A DNA stretch of 64,000 nucleotides from Tetranychus cinnabarinus (Eukaryota; Arthropoda; Arachnida; Trombidiformes; Tetranychidae), in assembly GCA_022266195.1 (NCBI GenBank), contig WHVY01000002.1, positions 10,741,001 through 10,805,000 of the forward strand. Reading direction: 5' to 3'. Both the position numbers and the translations under genes were made by a program. Positions 11,961-23,040 of this stretch are shown one piece after another. Numbering within the stretch: position 1 is the stretch's first letter; each line of letters starts with the position of its first letter. The notes below the pieces were generated by a model. That model saw only the letters and a list, made by a program, of their open reading frames with translations, searched no databases and had not been told where the DNA came from.

Positions 11961-12432
11961 TAAATCAAAGCAGATGTTGCAAATCAAACTAAAAGGAACC
12001 AACCAAATCCTAATCAAATACCCATAACACAAATACAAATTAACACTAAAATAAAATCTCTTGTTATTATTTCCCATTATTTTTAATTTGCATCATAACC
12101 AATGATAACTTACGATCCATATCCATAAAATATTGTTGAAAACTATTTCTGTGTCTATTGTTTTTAACCCAAATACTGTCCAAAATTAATCAAAATAAAC
12201 AAGTTAGGATCTTAAATAGGTTGGCTATTTAATGGTAAGCTGAGTAAATTTTTGAACAGAAAGACAAAAATTAAATTACAGATCGCTCAGTGATTACAAT
12301 TTTATAAATTTTGTCATGAATGTTGCGATCAATGACTTTATTTTTCAATTCGTGGGTGAATTTACAGGGGAATCAGCTTACAACACTCAATGTTGTAATA
12401 AGTAAACTTTGTAACATCACAATTTGTTACTT
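11961..12432 (+). repeat. Direct repeat B, between GBA-like and GST genes
   Basis: Second copy of repeat A (9420-9914), same orientation, nearly identical apart from small indels and substitutions (for example GGCTATTTAATGG in B for GCTTTTAATTG in A). It ends at the shared CACAATTTGTTACTT. It occupies the upstream region of the GBA-like gene and the space before the GST promoter. Confidence 0.85.
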
Positions 12433-12768
12433 GCATGGGCTAGGCTCACTTCTTTTAAAGCCATCTTTGCTACGCAAAGAATTGGATAAAAGATAATTGT
12501 TTCGATTAAATTGAATTTTCATGGAACCAGAATTTAATGAAAAACAGTTGATCGGGAAAATAGCATATTTACACTGGATTATCTGGCAAGTTACTGTACT
12601 TACACTGGATTAATCGGTGACACGCCATCTTGAGGTTATAGAATCAAAACAAAGTTGATTAGCAACTTATTATCAGTCAGTGTGGTTAGTATTCTGTGGT
12701 TAGCAAACTAGATTCTCTTGAACTTTTTACTTTTGATTTTAATCAAAATTAGATACTTTTAATCAAAT
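12433..12768 (+). promoter_or_regulatory. GST upstream region with YY1-like motif
   Basis: The 336 bp between repeat B and the GST start codon. It carries GCCATCTT at 12624-12631, a YY1/Pho-type motif (AAGATGGC on the other strand). Similar motifs occur in the upstream regions of FIBP, Scribble and SCYL2 in this window. A duplicated ACACTGGATTA(T/A)T(C) phrase occurs at about 12572 and 12603. Confidence 0.4.
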
Positions 12769-13674
12769 ATGGATTTATATTACATGGCTGAAAGTCCACC
12801 TTGTCGAACAGTGTTGATGCTGATTGAACATTTAAACTTGAGAGTGAATTGTATAAATGTTGACTTGTCAAAACAAGAACAACTATCTCAGAGCTTTCTT
12901 AAGGTAATTTCCATCTTTTTTTTCAAACCTTTTAATAATTAATAGAGTTTGCAATTTAACATAATCACACTCTAATTACAGATTAATCATTTCCATGTGG
13001 TACCCACTTTGGTTGATGGTGATTTTACTTTGTGGGAAAGGTAAGTCAACTTATAATGCAATAATTTAATTTTTTGGTTTTAACTAATGTAATATTCACA
13101 ATGTCAGAACTGGCTTTTAATATCTTTGAAGCTAATATCCTAACTAATTATTTTCATTTCGTTGATAGTCGAGCTATAGTCAAATATCTGATTGATAAGT
13201 TTGCACCCAACAATCAATTGTATCCTGAAAATTTGCAAGCAAGAGCTAAAGTTGATCAATGGTTATATCAAGAAATGGGCATCTATTGCTTGTTGAGCTC
13301 ATTTATAGTAAGTAACGTCAAATGTGTATAGCTAAACGAGTAATTCATTGTTTCTTTTAAAGAGTCCAGTATTCGTTGGTAAAAAGCCGGATAAATCAGG
13401 TGAACAACGATTTTTGGTTTCATTGGATTCAGTAAATCTTCACATGGAAAATCGGAAATATCTGGCCTTAGATCACTTAACAATTGCTGATATTTCCTTC
13501 GTGTGTTCACTATCGCTTGCTGAAGCTTGCTCTGTGGATCTAGAAAAATATCACAATATTAACCTTTGGATGAAACGTATTAAATCCGAGTTAACTTATT
13601 ATGAAAAAGTTAATTCAGAACCAATGATTAATCTAATTACCTTCATGCAAGATGCAATTGCTAGAGCTCAATAG
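12769..13674 (+). CDS. Glutathione S-transferase, delta class (4 exons)
   Basis: Cytosolic GSTs conjugate glutathione to electrophiles and serve in detoxification. Exons are 12769-12903, 12982-13040, 13169-13307 and 13363-13674, giving 214 aa, typical for the class. The N-terminal thioredoxin fold begins LYYMAESPPCRTVLM, with the catalytic Ser 9 in the SPPCR motif of delta/epsilon enzymes. VVPTLVDGDFTLWESRAI carries the cis-Pro and the Glu64-Ser65 glutathione-binding pair. The C-terminal helical domain has the conserved LTIADISFV N-capping motif. Class is assigned by eye; epsilon is the alternative. It converges on FIBP. Part of its 3' flank resembles the repeats that bracket the GBA-like gene. 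Confidence 0.92.
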
Positions 13675-13805
13675 GTCTAACAATTTCGGCCAATTAAGGA
13701 GGAAAATCCAACCGCATTTTCTAATTCGCATTTTTACCCTTTTGTATTATGGCAATACCAATACCAATACAAGACCAAATCTTCCTTCAGCTGATGCTTT
13801 TGTCA

Positions 13806-13866
13806 ATTGTTTTTAATCTGAATACTGTCCAAAATTTATTCAAAATAAACAAGTTAGGATCTTAAT
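13806..13866 (+). repeat. Partial third copy of the A/B repeat in the GST 3' flank
   Basis: ATTGTTTTTAA, then GAATACTGTCC, then the stretch with CAAAATAAACAAGTTAGGATC, match the middle of repeats A and B. It includes an AATAAA at 13844-13849, placed correctly to be the GST poly(A) signal. This suggests the A/B repeats include the tail of a duplicated GST-type gene. Confidence 0.65.
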
Positions 13867-14032
13867 TAAAACCATTCTGCGACCAATTTTGTCCAAAACA
13901 AAGCCAAATCAACATAAATCGCTGTAAAATTGAGATGAAATTATTATCAGATGATAGCAAATTTCCGATGATAAATTATCCTTTTTGTATGCATTTTATT
14001 GCCATGCAAACTTTTCAATTACCAACTGTCTA

Positions 14033-14038
14033 TTTATT
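14033..14038 (-). terminator. Poly(A) signal of FIBP
   Basis: Forward TTTATT (AATAAA on minus) about 28 bp after the FIBP stop codon. It leaves a very short 3'UTR. Confidence 0.45.
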
Positions 14039-14065
14039 TTATTGATAAACTTTGAAAAGATTTAG

Positions 14066-15178
14066 TTAATGATACATTTGGATGATACAACTGTTAAGCG
14101 TCCGCATATAACGTAACCAAACAACCCATAAATCGGGATTTCTAACAAAAACTTCCATATTTTTCGGTGACTCCATGTAAAGCTGCAGAAAAACTTCAAG
14201 ATCACTTTTTACAAGTTTGTAAGCCTTGAAAGGTTCAATAATTTTATCAACAATGTCCAAAAATAAATCTCGTACTTCTTTTCCCTGGTTTAGTCTGAAA
14301 GCAATGTTTATTATGCTTCTTGAAGTGTTTTTGAATAAACTGTCCAAATCATTAATTTGCTTGTCCAATCTGTCCATTCTATCAACACTCTTGGATTTTA
14401 ATTCTCTCATGAAATTGATTTTATGCTCATCCATGTATTCGCGTTCTAATAACACTTTTAATTCTCTCAAGTCTTGTAAAAATTCTCTATCAATGTCCAT
14501 CGGCGACTCTTCATATTTGCATTCCGGATTTTTACAACTCCAATTGGTCATCATTTGGTAAGCACAATGATAAAAGTCAGCAAATTTAAGATAATTAATT
14601 TTTCTTTTCGATGTTTCAAACCGATTGTTGGCAATGTAAACTACGGTAGCATAGCGTTTGGCCAATCTTTCCGAGAGAAGAAAATTATTTTGAATGTTGA
14701 ATATTAAATTTCCGCCCATATCCTCTACAGCCTTGTAAACACGTTTAACATTGTCAAATTGTCGACGACAGCTTTTCAATCCAACAGAAGTTTTCTCGCT
14801 GACATCCTTGAGTTCGGTTCGATTACGACTGGACAGTTTTTTGCCTAAAATTTCTCGTACCACACAGTCATCAAATTCGTAGTATTTTTCAATAAGCAAT
14901 CTCCGTGTTTTGGCGTTTATTTGTAGACTCCAGCCTTGGCCAATCATAGAAGGTGATTGTAACAGTCTCTCTATTAGACCAAATAATCTATATTGGTCAA
15001 GAACATCACTTATTATCAAGTCATCATGAATTCCTCGTAACACAATACACTCTTTTTCTTTAACAAGAATGGCAGTCTCTTGAGGTGTATAACCATCCAA
15101 CCAGCAAGTATAAATGTGTTCATCGATAATGGTATTGCTACCTATGAAAACATCAACTTCTGTATAGTGTAATCCCAT
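14066..15178 (-). CDS. FIBP: FIBP, acidic FGF intracellular-binding protein homologue
   Basis: FIBP binds internalised acidic FGF in vertebrates and is widely conserved in animals, with a poorly known basic role. A single uninterrupted coding exon gives 370 aa, close to the human length. The match runs end to end: EVDVFIGSNTIIDEHIYTCW, ERLLQSP, the LLIEKYYEFDDCVVREILGK block, LKSCRRQFDNVKRVYK, FLLSERLAKRYATVVYIANN, EFLQDLRELKVL and KEVRDLFLDIVDKIIEPFKA. ATG 15178 sits in a good context (GACCATGGG). A CTAG acceptor before 15208 indicates a leader intron. No signal peptide or membrane segment is seen. Vertebrate FIBP genes have many introns, so coding introns have been lost here, or the gene is an old retrocopy that became the functional gene. 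Confidence 0.92.
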   Translation of the reverse strand: MGLHYTEVDVFIGSNTIIDEHIYTCWLDGYTPQETAILVKEKECIVLRGIHDDLIISDVLDQYRLFGLIERLLQSPSMIGQGWSLQINAKTRRLLIEKYYEFDDCVVREILGKKLSSRNRTELKDVSEKTSVGLKSCRRQFDNVKRVYKAVEDMGGNLIFNIQNNFLLSERLAKRYATVVYIANNRFETSKRKINYLKFADFYHCAYQMMTNWSCKNPECKYEESPMDIDREFLQDLRELKVLLEREYMDEHKINFMRELKSKSVDRMDRLDKQINDLDSLFKNTSRSIINIAFRLNQGKEVRDLFLDIVDKIIEPFKAYKLVKSDLEVFLQLYMESPKNMEVFVRNPDLWVVWLRYMRTLNSCIIQMYH

Positions 15179-16977
15179 GGTCACTTCTTTCCGAAATATC
15201 AGATAAGCCTAGATATAAAAAAACAATGAAACACAGAGGTAAAATTATGACGAAATTAATGAAAATCCAAGATGATCATTTGTCAATAAACAATAGCAAA
15301 CAGAAGAGTAAATTGTAAAATAACGTACGTAATTGTACACACTAATATCTCAGAGTAAAATTTATAATAGAATAGCGAGGAAGAAAATGAAAGAAATGAT
15401 TGGTAAATATAACACAATGTAAATCTTATAGCACTTACTGATTGAATAAACAGATAAATGATACTAAGATAGGATGAAATTAATTATGTTTTCATAGTCA
15501 ATGTAAAATGGCTAACTGTCATAGAAACGTTCAAAGAAAATTTTCCGAGATAACATCTCAACAATCAGAAATTTATTATTCTCACCTAATTTATGGGTAA
15601 CAGATCCATGAAGAGCAATTGAATAGTTCCCGTCAAACCATATAGAGATGTAAGAATTAAGTTATGAACTCTCAGCCAACACTGATTAAGATCATTTTAT
15701 TTCAAAAATCAATCATTCAAAATGATCAGAGATTTACTTAATGAAAGAATGAAAAACCAAAACAAATGAAAATTACTGACGAAAGATGGCAACACTTAAA
15801 AATTGCTAGATAAATAGATCCATAGCTATTCATAGAGATCTGAATCTTACCTAAACTCTTTCAAGGTCTCATTTTTTCTAACATTTTTGTAATCAATGTT
15901 TAGAATAACTTTTGATTGAATAATTCCCTTAAATCAATCAATTAAATAATATTACTTGTTATTATATTATGTTTATTAATGTAAACTTGTTTACCTTTGA
16001 TTACTGTGAATTGAATTTAACTGATTATCACTTTTCTGGCTTCAACATCTTTTTACTTTTGTGAGACTCTAAACTCTATACCTATTCTGTTTATATTACA
16101 TACAATAACCAAAGCAACATTTCTCCCTCTCATTTTTTGGATTGTTCAGCCTCACCTTTCTTTCCCTTTCTGTCTACCTATCTCTTCATATCTTCTTTTA
16201 CATTCATTTCATTTCATTCATGATTGTTTGTTACATCATACTGAATTTCAAAGAAAAATCTCCGAAGATCAAATAACAAAATTGTGCTCATGTTAATATA
16301 ATCTATGTGCTACTGTTGTGCTTGCTGTGTCTGTAGTTACATCTTTACTTTTCCGTGGTTCCCTTAACACTTTAGTTAAGGTTATTCCTTCTATTTGGTG
16401 GAGATAATTACTTCTAGCTGTGTAACTACATTATTGATGGTTAACAATTTATCAAGAAAAAACTTTTTCTATTTTTGTTTCTAATAGTTTTTAAACTGTT
16501 GTTTACTTGATTGGGTCCAAAAATTCAAATTATCTCTTCATTCAACGATTGTGATTGTTATCAAAGAGTTTATGGAATGATTTATAAATTTCGTGTTTTC
16601 GTGATTCCCTTTACTTATTCATTATTATTGCATCATTAACCAACCTTGTTTTACCTGAGCAAATTGAAATTTAATTTGATTTCGTGTGAAGTTTTACTGT
16701 TGGTTAAACCCTAATTTAACCACTGAATTTACCTGATTTCCTTGCAACAGATGGCGCTTTCGTGAATATTTCTACATCAACATCTGATTAAAAAATCTTT
16801 TTTTTCTTGACTGTTTTCTTGCATATAATTGTTCTTATTCCAATCATTACTCTGGTTTTGTCCCTTTAAAAGTTTATTAAACTGGGATTCCTTCGAGTTT
16901 ATTATCTTTGAAAAAGATCAACACTGTGAAAGTTGTGTTTCATTGTTTCTGATGTAAATGGTGTTAACAGTGTATCC
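15179..16977. promoter_or_regulatory. Divergent FIBP/Scribble intergenic region
   Basis: About 1.8 kb shared by two divergent genes. YY1-like AAAGATGGC lies at 15782-15789 on the FIBP side and AGATGGCGC at 16749-16757 on the Scribble side. The FIBP leader has an acceptor at 15209. A TTAACAG acceptor ending at 16970, 7 bp before the Scribble ATG, suggests a non-coding first exon for Scribble. No other gene is visible. Confidence 0.45.
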
Positions 16978-19900
16978 ATGTTTCGCTGGGGATTCTTGTT
17001 GAAAGCTTGTAACCGTCAGATTGACTCTATTGACAAGAGGCATTGTAGCCTGTCCAGAGTGCCTGATGATATCGCTCGATATGCCTCGTCATTGGAAGAT
17101 TTACTGTTGGACTCAAATCATATTAAAGATTTACCGGAATCCTTATTCCGGCTTCATAGGCTTCAAAAGCTTAGTATCTCTGACAATGAAATAGGAAGTT
17201 TGCCGATTGATATAGCTAAATTGTCTAACTTAGTCGAGTTAGATGCGTCCAAAAATGAAATTATGGAGGTACCTGAAGTTATTAAATTCTTGCGCCGATT
17301 GAAGGAGCTTGATTTAAGTTTCAACCCTCTTCGAACAGTTCCCAATGCCATTACTCAGTTGACCAGTCTAAAAATTTTAGCTCTCAACGATGTCAACTTA
17401 CATCAATTACCGTCTGAAATTGGTTCTTTGACCAATCTCGAATCACTCGAGCTTAGAGAAAATATGCTTAAAACCTTGCCTCCAAGTTTTTCCAATTTGA
17501 CAAAACTTCAACGCTTAGATTTGGGCAGCAATCAATTAGAAGAGTTACCCAAAATCATTGGTGACCTTATCATGTTACAAGAACTATGGCTTGATGAGAA
17601 TGGATTAAGAACTTTACCTAAAGAAATAGGTAATTTAAAAAAATTGACTTGTCTTGATGTCTGTGAGAACGCTTTGAGCTACCTTCCTGAAGAAATTTCC
17701 GGTCTTTGGATGTTAACTGACTTACATCTTTCCGACAATCGTCTTGAGCAGCTACCCGACGGGATTGGTCAGTTAAATAAACTTGTGATCCTCAAAGTAA
17801 ACAATAACAATCTTTATTCTTTGAATCCAACTATTGGTGGTTGTTCATCTTTACAAGAACTGGTTTTAACAGAAAATTCTCTACCTGAACTGCCCCCAAC
17901 AATTGGTAATTTAATACATCTATCAATCTTGAATTTGGATCGAAACGATTTGACAGATCTGCCATCACAAATTGGAAATTTAACAAGATTGAGCGTACTA
18001 TCATTACGTCTCAATCGTATAACACATCTTCCAGTTGAAATCGGTCAACTTAGAGAACTTAGAGTCCTCGATGTTTCTGGTAATCGATTACAATACCTTC
18101 CTTACTCTGTCACCGCTCTGAATCTGAAAGCTTTATGGTTAGCTGAAAATCAATCACAACCTTTACTCAAATTTCAGAGTGATTTTGATGAACTTAGTGG
18201 AATGAAGGTGTTGACATGTTACTTGTTACCTCAAGCTCAGACAACGGATTATTATTCTAGCGGGCTTTCTGGTAAGTCAATCAACCTATTTTTGCCAATT
18301 ATTCAATTAGATGAATTAGCTTGTTTTTTTCCAGTCATAATTCTATTGTTTAATTCATTGTACATTTCAACATAACTTAACCAACAGGAAAAATAAATTT
18401 ACCACATCATCAATTCCTCATCATCATCATCAAAATGTTTAATATGTTAGCTGTTCCGATTAGCAATTGGAAAAGCAGAGGTGTTCTGATGATTGAAAGC
18501 TGAACAAAGATGAAAAATTCTTCTGAACAGACCTCGCTCAGAATTTCATGTCTCATTTTCTCTTTCTCTTTTCCCTCATACTTTCTGTTTGTAAGTTATT
18601 ATTGAATCAGCCTCTCTCATTTCTCTCTTTGGCTCCTTTTTTCTGCTCCTTCCCTTGTCTCTATATTTCTTTTATCCTCTCTTCTCTTCATTTAACTTCT
18701 TTTCTGTTTCTTTTCCCTTTCTTTCCACTGGAAATACATGTTTCACGAAGAAAAAGCAGAAACCTTACATGTTTAATATGATGATGATGATGATGTTTGT
18801 GGTAACTTTTGATGGAATTACTTACTCAAATGATTCTTTTTTTCTCATTTTTCTTTAACTATTTTCCTGAACCTCAGATCTGGCTAATAAAGAGTTTGTT
18901 GAATCACCTAGTCCAACTTTTGGTCGTCCCAGAGAATCTGCTGTACGATTCCCCGATTCAGTTTTCCTTGACGATGAAGGTCTGAATTCAGGTGATCAAA
19001 AAAGTTCTTATGAAGTTAATTTTGTGCGCCATGATACACCACATCCAAAAGAACTTAAAGCAAGACATTCAAAATTATTTCAAGGAAAAGATAAAAATTA
19101 TGAACCCGGTGAAGAAAAGAAGGAAGAAGAATCTCATAAAGTTGAATCCGTCCATAATAGAGAAAGATCAGAAAGTCCATTTAACTCTGAGTCTTCCGAG
19201 GCCTCTTCAGTTATAATTAGAATGACAGAATCTGATTTAGATCAACGTGGAGTAAGACAGGAAATGAGAGAAACTCACGTAGATCATAATGAAATAGATA
19301 CAATAATTGGTAACGAGAGTAATGAAAGCAACAAAATGAGCAGTCTGGGTGAGGTAAAAAGAAAAGTGACAGACTCTCGTGATTCTGAGACACAAGGATA
19401 TATTGAGAAGCATGTTCTCTTTCCTGATCAACTTGGTAAACTTCATAGACGAATTGATGATAGAGATGGTGATGAAATGAGCGAACCTGTAGATGAAGAA
19501 GACGCCTCAGAAAGACTTCATCAGAGTTTCCAGGGTGATGATACTATGGATGATAGTGGAGCCTGTGAGGAAGATGGAGTCGATGAAGAAGGAAACAGAC
19601 CAGAAAAGCATAAACTTCATCGTCGTGACACACCCCATCATTTAAAGAACAAGAGAATAAATATGCCTAATTCAAAAGAGGATCAAGAAAAGTTTGCATC
19701 TATTATTAAAGAAGCCTTGAGAAAAGAAAATTCTACGAACAATATGAATGGCGATGATATATCATTGAGAACTAACTCGTCCTTCTCAAATGCCGCTATG
19801 ACTTCTATATCATTAGGGCCCGTTGAAATAAAGCAGATGAAGTTTTACGTACTACGAGCTGTTGCAGGACTTGGTCTTAGCATAGCGGGAGGTAAAGGTT

Positions 19901-21443
19901 CAACACCTTTCAAGGGTAATGATGAAGGTATTTTTGTATCAAAAATTACTCCTGGAGGTCCAGCTGAGTTGTCCGGTTTGAAAGTTGGAGATAAAATATT
20001 AGCTGTTAACGATATCTCAATGGAAGATGTTGATCATTATAAAGCTGTTGATGCCCTTAAAACGGCTGGTTATGAATTTTCTGTTCTAGTTGCTAGAGAA
20101 GTGCCCATTCAAGATCAAAATATGTCCAGGTCAATGGACATGAGTGCCTCAAATCATCAAATTAATCACGTTCATCTCTCTAATGGAGATTCAAGTCCAA
20201 AAGTATCACCTTCTCATGAAATATCACCAATAGATAGAAGACCTTCTCAACCATTAAATGAATCTTTTACATCATCAACGTCCTCTCAACCCCCTCATCA
20301 ACAATTATCACCATCTTTATCTCAAAAGATTGAGGATGATCTAGTAATATCACCTAAACCACAACCAAAGGTTAAAACAGTTGTCGACTATACCATAATT
20401 ATTCGTGAGCCAACCGGCTTAGGTTTCTGTGTTGCTTATGGTAAAGATGGAAAGTCTATTATAATTTCAAGAATTGCACCGGGAGGAGCTGCTCATAAAG
20501 CTGGTAAACTTAGAGTTGGAGATAAAATCATCAAAATTGAAGGTCAAGACATCTCTGGAATGAATAAAGAACAAGTTGTAGAAATGTTAACAAAACCAGA
20601 AAGATTTGTTCGACTTTGTGTTGAAAGAGAAATCATTGAAGATGATGAAGATAGCTCGAAACCACCTTTTTCAACCTTCTCCAGACCTTATACTGGACTT
20701 TCTTCCGCATCTTATATGGCCAATCGCCCGACCTTCACCGGCAGCTATAAAAGGCCTTCTCTAGGATCGTTAAGTAATTTAAGCCATGATTCCGGAGGAG
20801 CAAGCGGGTCAAATTCATCAAAGCCAACATATTCAGTATTTACTAGATTAACCGGCCTTAAAGGTGACCTATCTGTCTTCAATCCATCCAATACAGTGAC
20901 ACCACCGACAACAACATTAACAACATCCTCATCTTATTCAACATTACCATCCAATTCCACTTTCACCACTTCATCTACGCCATTTAACAACAGTGCCTCA
21001 CAAACCTTGAAGTCAAGTGCCTCTATTAGTGCATTAAATCAAACAGGTAATTAACAAATGTCAGTATATGTGTAAAAATAATCACTGATAAGAAAATATT
21101 TTTATTGATTTTGACGATCTACAAATTTATTTAATAATCTCATTCTCTTGATTCTTCGTGTTTAGGTGCCAATCTACAACAAAATGAAACAACGACACAC
21201 ACCCGCTTCTCTAAACCACCTGTAGTTGTGAGAATAGAAAAACATTCTGTTTTAAAACCGCATGAAACCTTGGAAGCTGAATTACCTCCACCGCCATCAA
21301 CACCAGGATTATTTACTGAAGTTTTAACAAAGACAACGTTCACTGAAACGACAACCACCCGTGTAACAAATAATATCCTCAAAGATTCGACGGGATCTAT
21401 TGTAACAGAATCAACTGTAGCAACGGAAACTAGATCAGGATAA
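16978..21443 (+). CDS. scrib: Scribble, LAP-family polarity scaffold with only two PDZ domains
   Basis: Scribble is a cortical scaffold that sets epithelial apico-basal polarity with Dlg and Lgl. Exons are 16978-18271, 18878-21046 and 21166-21443, giving 1246 aa. Residues ~20-380 form the uninterrupted LRR array; family signatures are DKRHCSL near the start and LNLKALWLAENQ(S/A)QP plus KVLTCYLLPQ at its end. The linker carries the two family R-x-DTPH motifs (VRHDTPHP and HRRDTPHH). PDZ1 (~747-839; GLGLSIAGGKGSTPFKG) and PDZ2 (~933-1016; GLGFCVAYGKDGKSI) match Scribble PDZ1 and PDZ2. After PDZ2 comes a Ser/Thr-rich tail and a terminal exon ending in TETRSG. Drosophila and human Scribble have four PDZ domains; no sequence for PDZ3 or PDZ4 is seen down to PEPD. 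A shorter isoform with a distant alternative exon cannot be excluded. Confidence 0.93.
18775..18795 (+). repeat. (ATG)n microsatellite
   Basis: Seven or so ATGATG units within Scribble intron 1; a (CAT)n stretch lies near 18420 in the same intron. Confidence 0.7.
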
Positions 21444-22423
21444 TGCACAGACCTAATGTTTCTTCATCTCATCTCTATCAACTTAGCTATTGGTATCATT
21501 TCATTTTCTCATAAAAATCAAGTTAATTAAGAGTTATACTAATTTAAAATCAAAACAAAATGATTCGCATTAAAAAGAAGGGTAAGACGATTTACTTTTC
21601 TATCCTTTCATTCATCCATTAAACATTTTAAGTTATTTCGTTGAAATTTAATACTCTTGTCATCAGACTTATTTAGATGACCTAATTGATTGCTTGTTAA
21701 AGTGTCATTCAGATTTAATCGCAATTTTTTAGGGATTATAATAAACGATTGCCTGTTTATCAGTTTCAGAAAAAAATGTTAACTAACATATTTTGAATAT
21801 TAATATTAACCAATCATTAATTTCAAACATCGTGATAACTTTTATTAACGCACGCTGAGGCATGCTTCATAACTCTTGTTATATCCATGAAATTTTCATG
21901 TTGTGACCTTAAAGAGTTAAATTGTTAAATTTTTGTAAACTTTAAGATAAAAAATCTGGCAAGATTTTGATTGAGATCGATTAACAAACAAAAATTTCAT
22001 TATAATTAGCTTTCGTTATTTCAGCAAACTTAAGGCGCTGGTAACCAATAATTTACATCTCTATATTGTGATTAATTTTCGAAGGTTGTGTTGAAATCGA
22101 ACAGTAAATTTTGCTTTAAAATTTAAAATTTTAAATCACTTATTTAATGAAAAATTCATACTTTTCATTAATGTATTCTGTTTCTATCATAAGATATTTT
22201 CTTGTTTGGCATCTTTACATCAGATAGCAATCATTACATTCCTAGTCACTACCCAAAATCGTCCATTGACCAATGTTTTCTCTTCTTTCTCTTTACAGGC
22301 TGATTTGCAATCAAATACATATTACAAATAAATATTTTACCATTTCCATTACTCAACTATACACCACCTTTATTTGGGGATCTTTAAAGTCTTCACGAAC
22401 GCTGAGGATTTGATTGTTAACAA
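21444..22423 (+). other. Scribble 3' flank
   Basis: AT-rich region after the Scribble stop. An AATAAA near 21739 could be its poly(A) signal. No PDZ-encoding exon, repeat or RNA gene is seen. Confidence 0.45.
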
Positions 22424-22700
22424 TAGATTAACTACATTGAAGATACAGTAGCCTGTCCACAGATGCTTGATTATATTATTGCTCGATATGTTTTATCCAT
22501 GGAAGATTTTACTGTTGGATTCAAATTATATTAAAGAATTACATGACTCCTTATTCCGGCTTCTTAAGCTGCAAAAGTTTAATATCTCGGATGATAGATG
22601 AGAACGTTCAACTTTGAATATCTTTAATTGAGTTGAAAACTTAAAATTATATCTACTAAATAAAATAATCGAGATATCCCTGAATTTGTCAGAAAGTAAA
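22424..22700 (+). pseudogene. Degenerate copy of the Scribble LRR exon
   Basis: This stretch follows the Scribble exon from about 17017 to 17285. Shared words include GTAGCCTGTCC, TTACTGTTGGA, the phrase GACTCCTTATTCCGGCTTCT (parent: AATCCTTATTCCGGCTTCAT) and GAGATATCCCTGAATTTGTC (parent: GAGGTACCTGAAGTTATTA). It has frameshifts, in-frame stops and a shortened middle, and there is no ATG in the Scribble position. It covers only the first three to four LRRs, so it is a fragment rather than a second gene. Confidence 0.8.
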
Positions 22701-22739
22701 GTAAAGCCATCTACAGATTCACACTCCAATATTGGGCTC

Positions 22740-23034
22740 TATGAGAATATTTACGTTTAATGCCATATTTTCGAGGTGGAGGTTTACTTTTAAAGCAAAT
22801 TTTTCCATCTTTACCGAATTCGAAAGTTTGACGAGTTGTAAATTTATGGATGGTTCATCGTAAATATGATTCAACTCCATATCTTCTTCAATGCCATATG
22901 AAAGACAAGTTTACCCGAATTATCCTTACTGATCAACACCTTGAAGATTTGTGTGGAGTTATAAAAAAAGATATCCAATCTTATTCTCTCTTTGTCCCAA
23001 TGCATTTTAATGTCAAAAAGCGAAAATCAAAAAA
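22740..23034 (+). other. Coding-like fragment of unknown origin
   Basis: From ATG 22760 one frame reads PYFRGGGLLLKQIFPSLPNS, meets a TGA, then continues through ...RKYDSTPYLLQCHMKDKFTR to a basic KKRKSKK end that abuts a GTAAGA donor. A TTTACAG acceptor follows near 23294. Residue composition is more protein-like than the surrounding DNA, and the fragment lies just beyond the Scribble pseudo-exon. I do not recognise the family. It may be an exon of a decayed or transposed gene, or chance. Confidence 0.25.
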
Positions 23035-23040
23035 GTAAGA

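Noticed and set aside
14226..14561. 111-codon plus-strand frame inside FIBP
   Set aside because: Antisense shadow of the conserved FIBP coding exon.
18992..19216. Plus-strand frame inside Scribble exon 2
   Set aside because: Alternative-frame shadow of the conserved linker, which carries the R-x-DTPH motifs in the other frame.
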